Assembly (NCBI GenBank): GCA_016936235.1
Contig: JAFGPK010000067.1
Coordinates: 1 to 61,417, forward strand
Reading direction: 5' to 3'
DNA: 61,417 bases
Source of the DNA: Candidatus Fermentibacteraceae bacterium
Lineage (GTDB): Bacteria; Fermentibacterota; Fermentibacteria; Fermentibacterales; JCC-6
Shown here piece after piece: positions 1 through 8,702 of the stretch (position 1 is the stretch's first letter; each line of letters starts with the position of its first letter). The notes below the pieces were generated by a model, which saw only the letters and a list, made by a program, of their open reading frames with translations, searched no databases and was not told where the DNA came from. Both the position numbers and the translations under genes were made by a program.

Positions 1-939
1 AGAGACCTCTTCACGTTCAATTTCATCTGAAGAAACCTCTTCAGATTCTATTTCGCCGAATGCGGCCTCCTCATGTTCTATTTCCCCAACCTCATCAGTC
101 GCAGTTTCTTCCGCCTCAGGTTCAGGTTCCCTGGATGATGTGCCGAATATCTCGTCCAGGCTCACCATCTTTCTCCTGCGTTCCTTCACGGCCTCCTCGG
201 AAGCGGCCTCCCTTTCCGCAGCTTCCGCCTCTTCCTGGTCGGCGAACGCGGCGGCAAGAGTGGAGGACGTGGAGACGCCGATGTTCTCGAGAAGCCTGGA
301 GACGTCCGCCTCATCATCATCCGAAGAGGAACCCCCGGAGAGACCTATGTTCTTCAGAAGGGCATCGACGCTGTCATCGTCCTCGTCATCCTCGGATTCA
401 GCGAAAATATCATCAGAGGGAACATCGGGATAGATCTGCATCCCCTCCCTGACGCTCTTCTGTTCCCCACTTCCCCCCTTCGGTACTTCTTCAGCCGCGG
501 TTTCCTCCACATCCTCCTGTGATTTCGCATTGAACACGTCCGCCAGGTTGATACCTGTATCCTTGTCTCTGGAAGTGATCCGCTTGATCGCCACGGATGC
601 GCCGTGATGTTTCGGGTCACTGTCAAGAACGACCTGGTAATTGTCCGCAGCGAGCTGGTATTCGCCAAGCTCCTCGAGGACCTGGGCAAGCCTGAAGTGG
701 TTGCCGGGATTACCCTCGTCAAGAGTTATCAGTATCTCCAGCTGCTCCCTCGCCTCGGACCACAATTCCATCGTCATGCAGGTATCGGCCAGGAGACTCC
801 TGGCCACGGGTCTCGTGCCTATCAGGGAAATAGCTTTCTGGAGCAGCTCGCGTGCCTGTTCCGGGGAGCTCTTGGAAAGGTAGTCTTCCGCGTCCTTGCA
901 AAGGGTATTGTAAGTTTCGCCAGTGAATGTATCAGACAT
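1..939 (-). CDS. TPR-repeat protein with acidic tail (3' end outside window)
   Basis: The reading frame starts at ATG 939 behind GGGGAGGAAAC and stays open to the window edge, so the C-terminus is missing. Residues 1 to about 125 are helical and fit two or three tetratricopeptide repeats (for example LLQKAISLIGTRPVARSLLA and EILITLDEGNPGNHFRLAQV). The rest is low-complexity and very acidic, with runs of Glu, Asp and Ser and a repeated segment type LLKNIGLSG / LLENIGVST. There is no signal peptide, so it is probably cytoplasmic. TPR proteins are usually protein-interaction scaffolds; no specific partner can be named. It lies downstream of tRNA-Ser on the same strand and may share its transcript. 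Confidence 0.75.
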   Translation of the reverse strand, partial: MSDTFTGETYNTLCKDAEDYLSKSSPEQARELLQKAISLIGTRPVARSLLADTCMTMELWSEAREQLEILITLDEGNPGNHFRLAQVLEELGEYQLAADNYQVVLDSDPKHHGASVAIKRITSRDKDTGINLADVFNAKSQEDVEETAAEEVPKGGSGEQKSVREGMQIYPDVPSDDIFAESEDDEDDDSVDALLKNIGLSGGSSSDDDEADVSRLLENIGVSTSSTLAAAFADQEEAEAAEREAASEEAVKERRRKMVSLDEIFGTSSREPEPEAEETATDEVGEIEHEEAAFGEIESEEVSSDEIEREEVS

Positions 940-1039
940 GTTTCCTCCCCAATTTAATGCTGAAATCGCTGGCATTACTGGCTTTTACGATCATCAGCAG
1001 CCACACAGGCCAAAAAACGGCTCCAACCGGCGAAGGGGG

Positions 1040-1132
1040 TGGCGGAGAGAGAGGGATTCGAACCCTCGAGAACGAATACACGCCCTACACGGTTTCCAAC
1101 CGTGCTCCTTCGGCCAACTCGGACATCTCTCC
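1040..1132 (-). tRNA. tRNA-Ser(GGA)
   Basis: Read on the minus strand it folds as a class II tRNA. The 7-bp acceptor stem GGAGAGA/TCTCTCC is followed by discriminator G and an encoded CCA (1040-1042). The anticodon stem CACGG/CCGTG encloses the loop TTGGAAA, giving anticodon GGA. There is a long variable arm and a T-arm with GGTTCGAATCC. It decodes UCC and UCU. Confidence 0.96.
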
Positions 1133-1552
1133 GCATGAGATCAATACGCAACAGAAAGCGGCATCCCCTGTCCATGCAGATGAAGACATCGCACGCATGC
1201 CGATCTGTCCGCCAGTACCACAGCGTTCATTACCCGCTCGATCCGCCATGGAAGCCGGCATTTTCTCGCAGGCTAATTGATAGGCAATATATGAAAAAGT
1301 GTCAACTTGCGGAAATCTCGTTTTCTCAAGGCTCTGATACCTGTAGGACCGGATCGGGAAAGCCGCCTCGGACCTTTTTTCCCGAGCCGTTCAGGGTTCC
1401 CACCGGCTCCGGTAATCAGCTCAAGAACTCCCTGAGATCGATGCGGGGACACTCCCCGCATGCGGCACACGTCTCCGCTTCCCCTTCACCGCGCAGAGCC
1501 TAATGAGCAATCGCAGCAGCGGACAAGCGCGCACCCTCCCCGCTCGTGCAAT
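1133..1552. other. Intergenic gap, about 420 bases, no gene seen
   Basis: This stretch lies between tRNA-Ser and maf, and no reading frame in it has a start, ribosome site and plausible composition. It holds a promoter-like pair at 1277-1305 reading toward the tRNA, and a 9-bp perfect hairpin at 1441-1461 (ATGCGGGGA/TCCCCGCAT, 3-base loop). The hairpin has no T-tract on either side; it could end the maf transcript but that is not shown. Confidence 0.6.
1277..1305 (-). promoter_or_regulatory. Sigma70-type promoter for tRNA-Ser(GGA)
   Basis: On the minus strand a perfect TTGACA (1300-1305) is followed after 17 bases by TATCAA (1277-1282), four of six matches to the -10 consensus. Predicted start near 1270 would give a leader of about 138 bases before the tRNA. 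Confidence 0.55.
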
Positions 1553-2146
1553 TCAATTACCTTTCAGGAGCATGTTCCTGAAAAGATGGATGAACCTTGA
1601 GACCGGAAGCCCCATTACATTGAAATAACAGCCCTCTACGCTCTCGACGAGCATGCAGCCGTATCCCTGGATACCGTATGCGCCCGCCTTGTCCATAGGC
1701 TCGCCAGTTGAAATGTAGGCAAGTATCTCTTCGGTACTCAGATTTCTGAACCTGACCCTGGTTTCCTCATGGAAGCAGATGTCAAGGTGTTTCTCGGGCC
1801 ATCTGACCGATACGCCGCCGAATACCGAGTGCCACCGGCCGGAAAGGCCGGACAGCATCTGAAATGCGTGGTCCTCATCCTGGGGTTTGCCGAGAAGCCG
1901 TCCCTCCATCGCCACCATGGTGTCCGCTCCCAGGACGGGCCTTCCCTCCGCCCGGTCAAGCACGTCCTCCGCCTTGCGCCGCGCCCAGTAGCGCACGACT
2001 TCGGGGGGCGTTCCTTCCCTGAACGTCTCCTCCACATTCCCCGGCAGCTGGATGAAAGGAATCCCGGCCATCTCGAGTATCGTTCTCCTCCTGGGGGACC
2101 TGCTGGCCAGGACCATGGGAACGTCTGCGGGATACCACCACATCAC
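1553..2146 (-). CDS. maf: Maf-family nucleoside triphosphate pyrophosphatase
   Basis: About 197 residues, the usual length of Maf/Ham1-like proteins. The N-terminal signature ASRSPRRR (residues 14-21) binds the nucleotide phosphates and the GADTMV motif near residue 75 carries the acidic catalytic site. The C-terminal DKAGAYGIQG segment is also characteristic. Family members hydrolyse non-canonical or modified NTPs to NMPs in the cytoplasm. The start is GTG 2146, directly after the dtd TAG and 9 bases after a GGAGAGG site; ATG 2143 is the alternative. It is translationally linked to dtd, both being quality-control enzymes. Confidence 0.93.
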   Translation of the reverse strand: MMWWYPADVPMVLASRSPRRRTILEMAGIPFIQLPGNVEETFREGTPPEVVRYWARRKAEDVLDRAEGRPVLGADTMVAMEGRLLGKPQDEDHAFQMLSGLSGRWHSVFGGVSVRWPEKHLDICFHEETRVRFRNLSTEEILAYISTGEPMDKAGAYGIQGYGCMLVESVEGCYFNVMGLPVSRFIHLFRNMLLKGN

Positions 2147-2602
2147 CTACTGCGCCCTCTCCGAGGGGGAGTCGATCATTATCGTGACCGGCCCGTCGTT
2201 GACCAGGCTGACATCCATCATGGCGCCGAAGACTCCCGACTGGACATCAAGCCCTGACCCTGAGAGCATTCTCACGAAGAGACCGTACATGGTTCGGGCT
2301 TCTGCGGGATCGGCTGCGGCGATGAAGCTGGGCCGCCTGCCTTTTCTCGTGTCAGCATGCAGGGTGAACTGGCTCACCACCAGTATCCCCCCCCGGATAT
2401 CGCTTACGGAAAGGTTCATGTTCTCCTGCGGATCCGAGAATATCCTCAGTCCGAGGATCTTGTTCGTCATCCATTCGAGGTCCTTTTTGCTGTCTGACCT
2501 GCCGAATCCGGTCAGCACAAGGAGTCCCCTGCCTATTTTCCCCCTTACCTCGCCGCCGGAAGACACCGATGCTTCGGATACTCTCTGGACAAGTGCTTTC
2601 AA
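2147..2602 (-). CDS. dtd: D-aminoacyl-tRNA deacylase
   Basis: A 151-residue protein that matches DTD along its whole length. It has the MKALVQRVSEASV N-terminus, the active-site motif SQFTLH (77-82) and the NDGPVT motif (135-140) that together form the D-chiral pocket. It removes D-amino acids mischarged onto tRNA and acts as a homodimer in the cytoplasm. The start ATG overlaps the stop of the upstream membrane protein by 4 bases (ATGA), and its TAG abuts the maf start, so the three genes form an operon. Confidence 0.95.
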   Translation of the reverse strand: MKALVQRVSEASVSSGGEVRGKIGRGLLVLTGFGRSDSKKDLEWMTNKILGLRIFSDPQENMNLSVSDIRGGILVVSQFTLHADTRKGRRPSFIAAADPAEARTMYGLFVRMLSGSGLDVQSGVFGAMMDVSLVNDGPVTIMIDSPSERAQ

Positions 2603-3090
2603 ACCGTATCAGCCTCTGAAGGGAGTTCGAGTTCCTCATGAATGGACCCGGGTATTCCTGCGGCCAGCGCCACTGCAGTCCCGGCGATGCTCCCCAGGGC
2701 AACCGGTAGGCCGGCCAGCTGAAGGTACCTGCCCAGTCTGAGCAATCGGCTCGAGCTTCTTCTGTAGGCGGCCGCGCGAAGGCAGCAGCCGGCAGTGAAC
2801 AGCGACAGGCCCGTCCAGCGAAGGATCCAGGGAGGACCCCATTTCGTGATCTCCAGCAGGAACCCGTCAACCGCGCTGATAAGCAGAACTGCATAGAACA
2901 ACATGTAGGGAAGACCGGCGGACCCGCTCCTGTGCCTGGACTCCCATGCGCTCCACAGGAGATAGACCAGGACCGTCGCTCCGCTCACCTGGAAATCGGG
3001 TGCATGCCATGGAAGGCCCTGAAGGTCCACTACCCCCAGGACCCAGAGCAATCCTATCAGAACCAGAACCACCATGGATCTGAAGATCAT
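2599..3090 (-). CDS. Small integral membrane protein, about four TM helices
   Basis: 163 residues with hydrophobic helices near residues 5-22, 33-48, 61-80 and 90-105 and a further one near 125-145, joined by Arg-rich cytoplasmic loops (RAAAYRRSSSRLLRLGRYLQ). The layout loosely recalls isoprenylcysteine methyltransferase-type membrane proteins, but the catalytic His/Arg-Pro motif of that family is not recognisable, so no function is assigned. It is the first gene of the dtd-maf operon by its 4-base overlap with dtd. Confidence 0.7.
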   Translation of the reverse strand: MIFRSMVVLVLIGLLWVLGVVDLQGLPWHAPDFQVSGATVLVYLLWSAWESRHRSGSAGLPYMLFYAVLLISAVDGFLLEITKWGPPWILRWTGLSLFTAGCCLRAAAYRRSSSRLLRLGRYLQLAGLPVALGSIAGTAVALAAGIPGSIHEELELPSEADTV

Positions 3091-3169
3091 TGTACGATCC
3101 CGTCCTCCCTGCCGTTCTCATCTTAATGTGCCGGTGGATCAGAATACGGGCCGTGACCGGTGTCCCGCC

Positions 3170-5041
3170 CTATCTCACGAGGGAGCACTTCATCAGCCGG
3201 ACCGTATCGCCGTATCTCAGGGAGATAATATATACGCCGGAGGCGACGGCGCTGCCATCGCTGCATGTTCCGTCCCAGTAGAAGGCCTCCCCGGGAAGGG
3301 GGGCCCTGTAGGATCCGGGACCCACGTCTTCCCTGACGGATCGGTACACAAGCTGGCCTGTTATCTCGAAGACCGAAAGCTGGACCGCCACGGGACCTTC
3401 CGTCAGGTCGAAACCGACGTATACCCCTTCGGTGGACGGGTTAGGAAATACCGTGGGGGAAGCGCCGCCCGGCTCCTGATCCACGAAAACCACGATATCG
3501 ACGCCCTGATCTCCCAGTACGCCCGTAACCGGTATCACCGAGCCTTCACCGCCTCCATGGGATACGGTGAAAGGCCCCGTCTGTCCCGGACAGAAAGCGA
3601 ACCAGCCGCTGGAGTTGGTTTCCGTCTGAAAAACGGAATCACCCATTATCACGGTTATCGGGTAGTCCGGAAGCGGCTCGCATGTGGAGCTGAACCTCAC
3701 GACCCCTGTAAGCGAACGGTACTTCAGAGCCGCATAGGCGTCTATAATACCGTACCCCATATCGTTGTCGGGAGCACCGCTCTGAGATGCGGTCAGCCTG
3801 AGGATATCCATTATCTCCACCATGTCCCATTCGGGATGCGCCCCCCTGAGCGCCGCCGCCGCTGACGCCACCAGGGGAGAGGAGAAGGAGGTGCCGTCAC
3901 TCTGGTAATACCCTGAGGCACCCTGATACGATGCCAGGGTCACGCCCTGTCCCAGGGCGCAGCAGTCGGGCTTGGTCCTGCCGTCGAAAGTGGGCCCCCT
4001 GGATGAGAATTCCGCAACCGCGCCTTCAATGTCCACGGCTCCCGCCGCGAAAACGGAATCACCGTCGGAGGGAGCCATCAGGGTTCCCTCTCCGGGTCCG
4101 GCATTGCCAATGGAGTTGAATACGACCATTCCCCTTGAAGCGGCAGCGTCCGCTGCTATGGTGGTCACCGCGGTGTTGCCGTCAAGGTCCTCGTAGGAGT
4201 ACCAGTCTATGTAAGCAAGCGAGCTGTTCACGAGCTGCCCCCCCCGGGACTCTATCCACTCCAGGCCGGCGACCCAGTAGTCCTCCTCCGCCTGGTACTC
4301 GTCGCTGATGTCCTCGGTCTTCGCGAGTATGAAAGATGCTTCAGGGGCGCCGCCGACGAACTCGCCCGTCTTGTATCCACCTATGACGGAAAGCACTGCC
4401 GTGCCGTGGTTGGACTGACCCGGGGGGTCCTCCGGCTGCTGGGACGGATCGGGATCATCGTCGACGAAATCGTACATCGCAATCACCTCAATACCGGCGA
4501 ATACCTCGTGCACGAGGTTGAATCCCGAATCGAGGACCCCGATTACCACTCCCTGGCCGAGCCAGCCCCGCTGATGGAGCTTATCGAGACCTATCTGCCC
4601 CAGCTGCAGATCGGTCAATCCCGCAAACCGGCCGGTGCAGGGCGCCAGTTCCGGCATCCGGAACGCGCTGGCAGCAACAGGCCTTACTCCGCTGACGAAA
4701 GGAAGGGCCAGCAGATGATGGACATCCCCGGCAGAGACGCGTACGCTCACTGCGTTCAGATACCTGGAAGCGGTCCTGATTCCTTCACAGCAAGGGGTCT
4801 CCGCCACGAGCCGCACATAATCGCGCCATGGTTCGAGATCAAGCTCGTCAGCCTGCAGAAGGCCTATGGAAACCCTTCTGTCCCAGGAAGGCGACTCCAT
4901 CAGCTCCAATGTCCGCCGGGAGAGCCTTTCCTGGACGCCGGGGCCTCGATCGGCAAAGAATACCCACCAGGCTTCATTATCGCTTCCGAAGGAGATGGAA
5001 ACGCAAAGCAGAACGAACAGAATGGAGGCTGTGTGTCTCAC
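3170..5041 (-). CDS. Secreted subtilisin-like (S8) protease with C-terminal sorting domain
   Basis: 623 residues beginning with a signal peptide (RHTASILFVLLCVSISFG). The catalytic triad of subtilases is visible: Asp171 in GVLDSGF, His212 in NHGTAV and Ser385 in DGTSFSSP, with oxyanion Asn313 in NSIGNAG. The first 140 residues look like a propeptide. After the protease domain a carboxypeptidase-regulatory-like segment (about 445-510) leads to a C-terminal beta module. That module contains VFPNPSTEGVYVGF and SGVYIISLRYGDTVRLMK and resembles the type A sorting domain of type IX secretion. It is likely exported and surface-bound or released. Intact, no neighbours that suggest a substrate. Confidence 0.92.
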   Translation of the reverse strand: MRHTASILFVLLCVSISFGSDNEAWWVFFADRGPGVQERLSRRTLELMESPSWDRRVSIGLLQADELDLEPWRDYVRLVAETPCCEGIRTASRYLNAVSVRVSAGDVHHLLALPFVSGVRPVAASAFRMPELAPCTGRFAGLTDLQLGQIGLDKLHQRGWLGQGVVIGVLDSGFNLVHEVFAGIEVIAMYDFVDDDPDPSQQPEDPPGQSNHGTAVLSVIGGYKTGEFVGGAPEASFILAKTEDISDEYQAEEDYWVAGLEWIESRGGQLVNSSLAYIDWYSYEDLDGNTAVTTIAADAAASRGMVVFNSIGNAGPGEGTLMAPSDGDSVFAAGAVDIEGAVAEFSSRGPTFDGRTKPDCCALGQGVTLASYQGASGYYQSDGTSFSSPLVASAAAALRGAHPEWDMVEIMDILRLTASQSGAPDNDMGYGIIDAYAALKYRSLTGVVRFSSTCEPLPDYPITVIMGDSVFQTETNSSGWFAFCPGQTGPFTVSHGGGEGSVIPVTGVLGDQGVDIVVFVDQEPGGASPTVFPNPSTEGVYVGFDLTEGPVAVQLSVFEITGQLVYRSVREDVGPGSYRAPLPGEAFYWDGTCSDGSAVASGVYIISLRYGDTVRLMKCSLVR

Positions 5042-5059
5042 CGATGGTTCAGACGATTA

Positions 5060-5641
5060 TCAGGTTTCCGACTGGTCCCACCACTGCCAGATGTACCACT
5101 CTCCTGTGGAGTCCTGCCGGCAGATGAACAGCGCGTCGCCGGAAGCCCTGAAGCCCTGCGACTGTGCTTCGTCCGTATATACCTTCAGATCGAAAGTACG
5201 TGTGAGCTGAAGGGACTGGCCCGTGGAATCCCCCGTCCATGGGCTCTGGGAGGTCCCGGAAAGAGTGAGTTCGATGGCGAACAGGTTGTTGAACATCGCC
5301 TCATGGAACGCCTCTTCCAGGTCAAGACCCCAGTACTCGTCTATGATGCCGTCGCCGTCGTAATCGTCCCAGTCCACTTCCAGCAGATGGAACTCGAAAT
5401 CGTCGCGGAAGCAGTCCAGGTAGTGGCCGATGTCCATGCTTACATAGGCGTACTCAAGGTTCTCCAGGGCTTTGTACGCGCTGTCCACCGGATTGTGGTA
5501 CTGGTTCGTCCCTCCCGTCTCCGTATTCGGTGAAAAGGGATTCCAGCAGCCCGATATCACGAGGAGAGTGGCTGGAATGGTGAGCAGCAGCGCCTTGAAC
5601 CCGGGATTCTTCGTTCTCATGTCACCGTGTTTTCCGTTCAT
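5060..5641 (-). CDS. Small lipoprotein, NTF2-like type
   Basis: The start is taken at ATG 5641, 11 bases after a GGAGG site; a GTG inside that site is rejected. The product has an N-terminal lipoprotein signal ending in the lipobox VISGC, then a 160-residue domain. This includes a region of repeated acids (VDWDDYDGDGIIDEYWG) and ends in a Trp-rich strand (EWYIWQWWDQSET). Small lipoproteins with a cone-shaped NTF2-like fold look like this, but no family is firmly recognised. It lies directly upstream (transcriptionally) of the secreted protease, 18 bases apart, so the two are probably cotranscribed and both extracytoplasmic. Confidence 0.78.
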   Translation of the reverse strand: MNGKHGDMRTKNPGFKALLLTIPATLLVISGCWNPFSPNTETGGTNQYHNPVDSAYKALENLEYAYVSMDIGHYLDCFRDDFEFHLLEVDWDDYDGDGIIDEYWGLDLEEAFHEAMFNNLFAIELTLSGTSQSPWTGDSTGQSLQLTRTFDLKVYTDEAQSQGFRASGDALFICRQDSTGEWYIWQWWDQSET

Positions 5642-5776
5642 AATGGGGTGCACCTCCGATCGTATGGCTATAACACCACACTTGGAAAATTGTTCCAGAC
5701 CTGCGCCAAGTCAATGAGCCCGGGGTCTGTTGACGAATGGCGGTGTCTGCTTCATTGTTTGATTCAGGAGGTATCA

Positions 5777-7030
5777 GTGGTTAATGTTGTAATGAGCTTG
5801 TTAATCTCGCTCTCAGCACAGACTGCCACCGTGGATGAAGCCATAGAGCTTTATCTGACAGGTGATATGAACGGGAGCATTTCCTCCCTGGAGTCTCTCC
5901 TTGACCGCGGGGAACTGACGCTTGACGAGGAGATAAGGGTGTATCACCGGCTGGGTGCCGCCTACTTCGGCATCGGCCAGAGGGACATGACCGAATCGTC
6001 ATTCTACAGCCTTCTGCTCCTGGACCCGTACTACGACCTGGGTCCCTGGGAAAATCCCCAGCTCAGGGAGATATTGAGCACGGTGAGGCAGGAGAGCATG
6101 GCAACGGTCCTCATCGAGGGTGAACCACAGGGCGCCCTGGTCTTCATGGCAGGCCAGTACCTGGGCTCCACGCCATACACCCATGACAACCTCATAGGAG
6201 GCCGCACCTATACCTTCACCATGGTGGCCGAGGGCTACCGGACGACTGTGCAGTCGTGCAGCACCACCCCCGGACAGCTCCACACAATGATGTACCAGAT
6301 GGACCCGCTGGGTGTCTCCTCCGGGGTGGCCTACGCCGACACCGCGGCATCTTCCGGTTCCTCCGGACAGGGTACGGCAGGCCAGGGAGGGATCGAAGTC
6401 GCCTCCGGTGGTTCTCCCGCCGGAAGCAGCGTCCTCCCCGACACTGCAGCATCAGGGATTTCAGGGAGCTCCGGGAACCTCGGCATCGAGCAGCTCAACG
6501 CTATCCTTCACGGAGGCGGAGAAATGGCAGCGCTGGGAGATGTGGGGCCGCTGAACACGAATCCTTCAGGTCAGGAAGCAGCGGGATCGGGTCAGGGGCT
6601 TTCACGGGACCCCACCATATTCCAGAATACTGGAGGCACAATAGAAACGGTGTCGGAGAACACCGCCAGAATGGTCTTCTCGGACGTGAACCTGGAGAAC
6701 GACATGGTGCTCCAGACCGATCCGGGTTCCGCGTACAGCTCCAGGACATCAAACGAGGTCAGGGAAGTCCTTGCTTCCAAGGAGAGCGCCGTCACTTTCA
6801 TATACAACAAGCATCTCAGGCTGGACCCTCTCCTTTCGGGCACAGTCGTCATAGAGATGCTCATCGAGCCCAGCGGCAGGGTCTCGAACGTAACGATACT
6901 CGATTCCAACACCATGAACCCGGCCTTCGATCTGGAACTTGCCTCCACGGTTGAAACCTGGAGGTTCGGAGCGGTGGATGAGGACGAGGGGCCGCTTCCC
7001 GTCACTTATCCCTTCTCCTTCTCGAGATGA
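5777..7030 (+). CDS. PEGA-domain protein with TonB/AgmX-like C-terminal domain
   Basis: Starts at GTG 5777, five bases after AGGAGG (5766-5771), giving a short signal sequence. TPR-like helices occupy about residues 20-110. A PEGA domain follows at about 115-165 (VLIEGEPQGALVFMAGQYLG and following), then about 130 residues of Gly/Ser-rich linker. The C-terminal 90 residues match the energy-transducer/AgmX-PglI type (GTVVIEMLIEPSGRVSNVTI, and WRFGA). PEGA domains bind surface layers; AgmX-type tails occur in envelope-spanning gliding or transport machines. It is likely periplasmic. It is the first of two plus-strand genes and is followed after 46 bases by pyrE. Confidence 0.85.
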   Translation: MVNVVMSLLISLSAQTATVDEAIELYLTGDMNGSISSLESLLDRGELTLDEEIRVYHRLGAAYFGIGQRDMTESSFYSLLLLDPYYDLGPWENPQLREILSTVRQESMATVLIEGEPQGALVFMAGQYLGSTPYTHDNLIGGRTYTFTMVAEGYRTTVQSCSTTPGQLHTMMYQMDPLGVSSGVAYADTAASSGSSGQGTAGQGGIEVASGGSPAGSSVLPDTAASGISGSSGNLGIEQLNAILHGGGEMAALGDVGPLNTNPSGQEAAGSGQGLSRDPTIFQNTGGTIETVSENTARMVFSDVNLENDMVLQTDPGSAYSSRTSNEVREVLASKESAVTFIYNKHLRLDPLLSGTVVIEMLIEPSGRVSNVTILDSNTMNPAFDLELASTVETWRFGAVDEDEGPLPVTYPFSFSR

Positions 7031-7076
7031 TCCACAGCGACCGGGAGGCATACCCCATCAGAATCGGAAGCACGGA

Positions 7077-7664
7077 ATGAGCGAAAAAAGAGTACTGGAG
7101 ATCCTCAGGTCCTGCGACGCTCTCCTCGAGGGACATTTCAGGTACACATCGGGACGTCACGGGAAGCAGTATTTCGAGAAGATACGCATAGTCCGGGAAC
7201 CGCGGTTCGTCGACGAACTGGGCAGGATGATGGCTGTGACGATGGACGATATACGGAACGAAATAGACCTCGTCTGCGCTCCCGCCTACGGAGCCGTCGT
7301 CTTCGGGTTCGCCACCGCTCTCCACATGGGAAAGAGCTTCGCTTTCCTCCAGCGCGACAGCAAGACGGCAATGACATTGAGGGCCGGTTTCCGCGACCTG
7401 GTCAGGGGAAGCAGGGTCCTGCTCGTTGAGGACGTCTGCACCACCGGTGGCAGCATAGTGGAATCCATCGAAGCTCTTCGTGCCGCGGGTGCGGATGTCG
7501 TCCAGGTTGGCCTGATAGTGGACAGGACGGGGGGAAATCTCGAGCTTGAGGTGCCCTACAGATCACTGCTCACTGTGGAGGCGGTCAGCTGGAACGAGGA
7601 GGAATGCCCGCTTTGCATGGATGAGGTGCCCATTACCGTTCCAGGCTCCTCTGGAAAGGGCTGA
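7077..7664 (+). CDS. pyrE: Orotate phosphoribosyltransferase
   Basis: 195 residues. The PRPP-binding motif VLLVEDVCTTGGS is at residues 114-126, and TSGRHGKQYFEK at the N-terminus and PAYGAVVFG are typical of the OPRT family. It converts orotate and PRPP to orotidine 5'-phosphate in pyrimidine synthesis. ATG 7077 is preceded by CGGAAG. A C-terminal pair of cysteines (ECPLCMDE) belongs to the CPLC-tail type of PyrE seen in many non-enterobacterial genomes. It follows the PEGA gene on the same strand and converges on the diguanylate cyclase gene 9 bases downstream. Confidence 0.95.
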   Translation: MSEKRVLEILRSCDALLEGHFRYTSGRHGKQYFEKIRIVREPRFVDELGRMMAVTMDDIRNEIDLVCAPAYGAVVFGFATALHMGKSFAFLQRDSKTAMTLRAGFRDLVRGSRVLLVEDVCTTGGSIVESIEALRAAGADVVQVGLIVDRTGGNLELEVPYRSLLTVEAVSWNEEECPLCMDEVPITVPGSSGKG

Positions 7665-7673
7665 TCAGTCCGG

Positions 7674-8582
7674 TCACTTGCAGGACATCACCCGGTTTCT
7701 CCCGGCATCCTTCGCCCTGAAGAGCGCTGAATCCGCCGCTGCGACCATTGAGGACGGGTGCTTTTCCGAGAGTTCGGCGGTGCAGCAGCCCACACTGCAG
7801 GTCATCTTCAGGTTCGGCAACTCACCTTCCACCTGCAGTTTCTCCGTACTTTCTCTTATGCGCTCCCCTATGGACACCGATTCCTTCTCAGTTGTCCTGG
7901 GAAGGACAACCAGGAACTCCTCCCCGCCGTAGCGGCCTATTCTGTCAAAGGACCTGCAGTTTCTGCACAGGAGGTTCGAGAAGGTCACAAGAGCCCTGTC
8001 GCCCGTCTGGTGGCCGAATGTGTCATTCACCAGCTTGAAGCGGTCAAGATCTATCATGAGTATGCTGGTGGAGCTTCCGTCCCGGCTGGCCCTGTCCAGC
8101 TCCATGCTCAGCTCCTTGAGTATGGCGGAGTGGTTGAGGAGCCCTGTGAGGCTGTCGGTACGGACGAGGAACTTCAGACGGTTGTTAAGGTCGATGAGCT
8201 TCTTCTCAAGCTGTGCGGTCCGGACACCGACGGATATCCGGGCTTTCATCTCCACCGGGTCCGTGCCCCTTGATACGTAATCGTCCGCCCCGGCCCTCAG
8301 GGCACGGCTGATATCCTCTGATGCGCCACTGGCGCTGTTCATGATTATGTAGCACACATGCTCGTCTTCGCTGTCCTGCCTGCGTATCTCACGACAGATC
8401 TCGATACTGTCCATTCCGGGCATGATCCAGTCGAGAAGCACCACGGAGCATTCACTGAGCCTTACCTTCTCGAGCACATCCTCGCTGCCGGTGACCGTGA
8501 CCGGTTCCAGACCGAGGTCATTAACGATCTCGATCAGAAGGTTCCTTCTCGCTGCGTCTTCATCGGCTATTATTATTTTCAT
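7674..8582 (-). CDS. Response regulator with diguanylate cyclase (GGEEF) output
   Basis: 302 residues from ATG 8582 (MKIIIADEDA); an upstream in-frame extension is hydrophobic and lacks a ribosome site. Residues 1-120 are a receiver domain with acidic pocket around residues 7-9 and phospho-acceptor Asp51 (VVLLDWIMPG). The usual conserved Lys appears as Arg105 in DDYVSRGTDP. Residues 130-302 are a cyclase domain with RYGGEEF (217-223), which makes c-di-GMP from two GTP. The inhibitory site RSFD (210-213) is present, so product inhibition is expected. No histidine kinase is adjacent; regulation is by phosphotransfer from elsewhere. Confidence 0.93.
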   Translation of the reverse strand: MKIIIADEDAARRNLLIEIVNDLGLEPVTVTGSEDVLEKVRLSECSVVLLDWIMPGMDSIEICREIRRQDSEDEHVCYIIMNSASGASEDISRALRAGADDYVSRGTDPVEMKARISVGVRTAQLEKKLIDLNNRLKFLVRTDSLTGLLNHSAILKELSMELDRASRDGSSTSILMIDLDRFKLVNDTFGHQTGDRALVTFSNLLCRNCRSFDRIGRYGGEEFLVVLPRTTEKESVSIGERIRESTEKLQVEGELPNLKMTCSVGCCTAELSEKHPSSMVAAADSALFRAKDAGRNRVMSCK

Positions 8583-8702
8583 GAAACTGCCAATCAGTAA
8601 TTTCCGTAGCAATATTACCCCGCATCCCGCCGATAACAAGACCGCCGCGGCTGCAGCCTCCATGGATGGTGTTATTCCCGGACAGCCGGTATCCGGCGGG
8701 TT

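Noticed and set aside
1441-1461. Rho-independent terminator after maf
   Set aside because: The stem is perfect but no T-tract follows on either strand.
4406-5533. 375-residue plus-strand reading frame
   Set aside because: Antisense to the secreted protease and lipoprotein; those have clear family motifs and starts.
5730-5758. Promoter for the PEGA gene
   Set aside because: TTGACG at 5730 with CATTGT would place the start almost at the ribosome site, leaving no leader.
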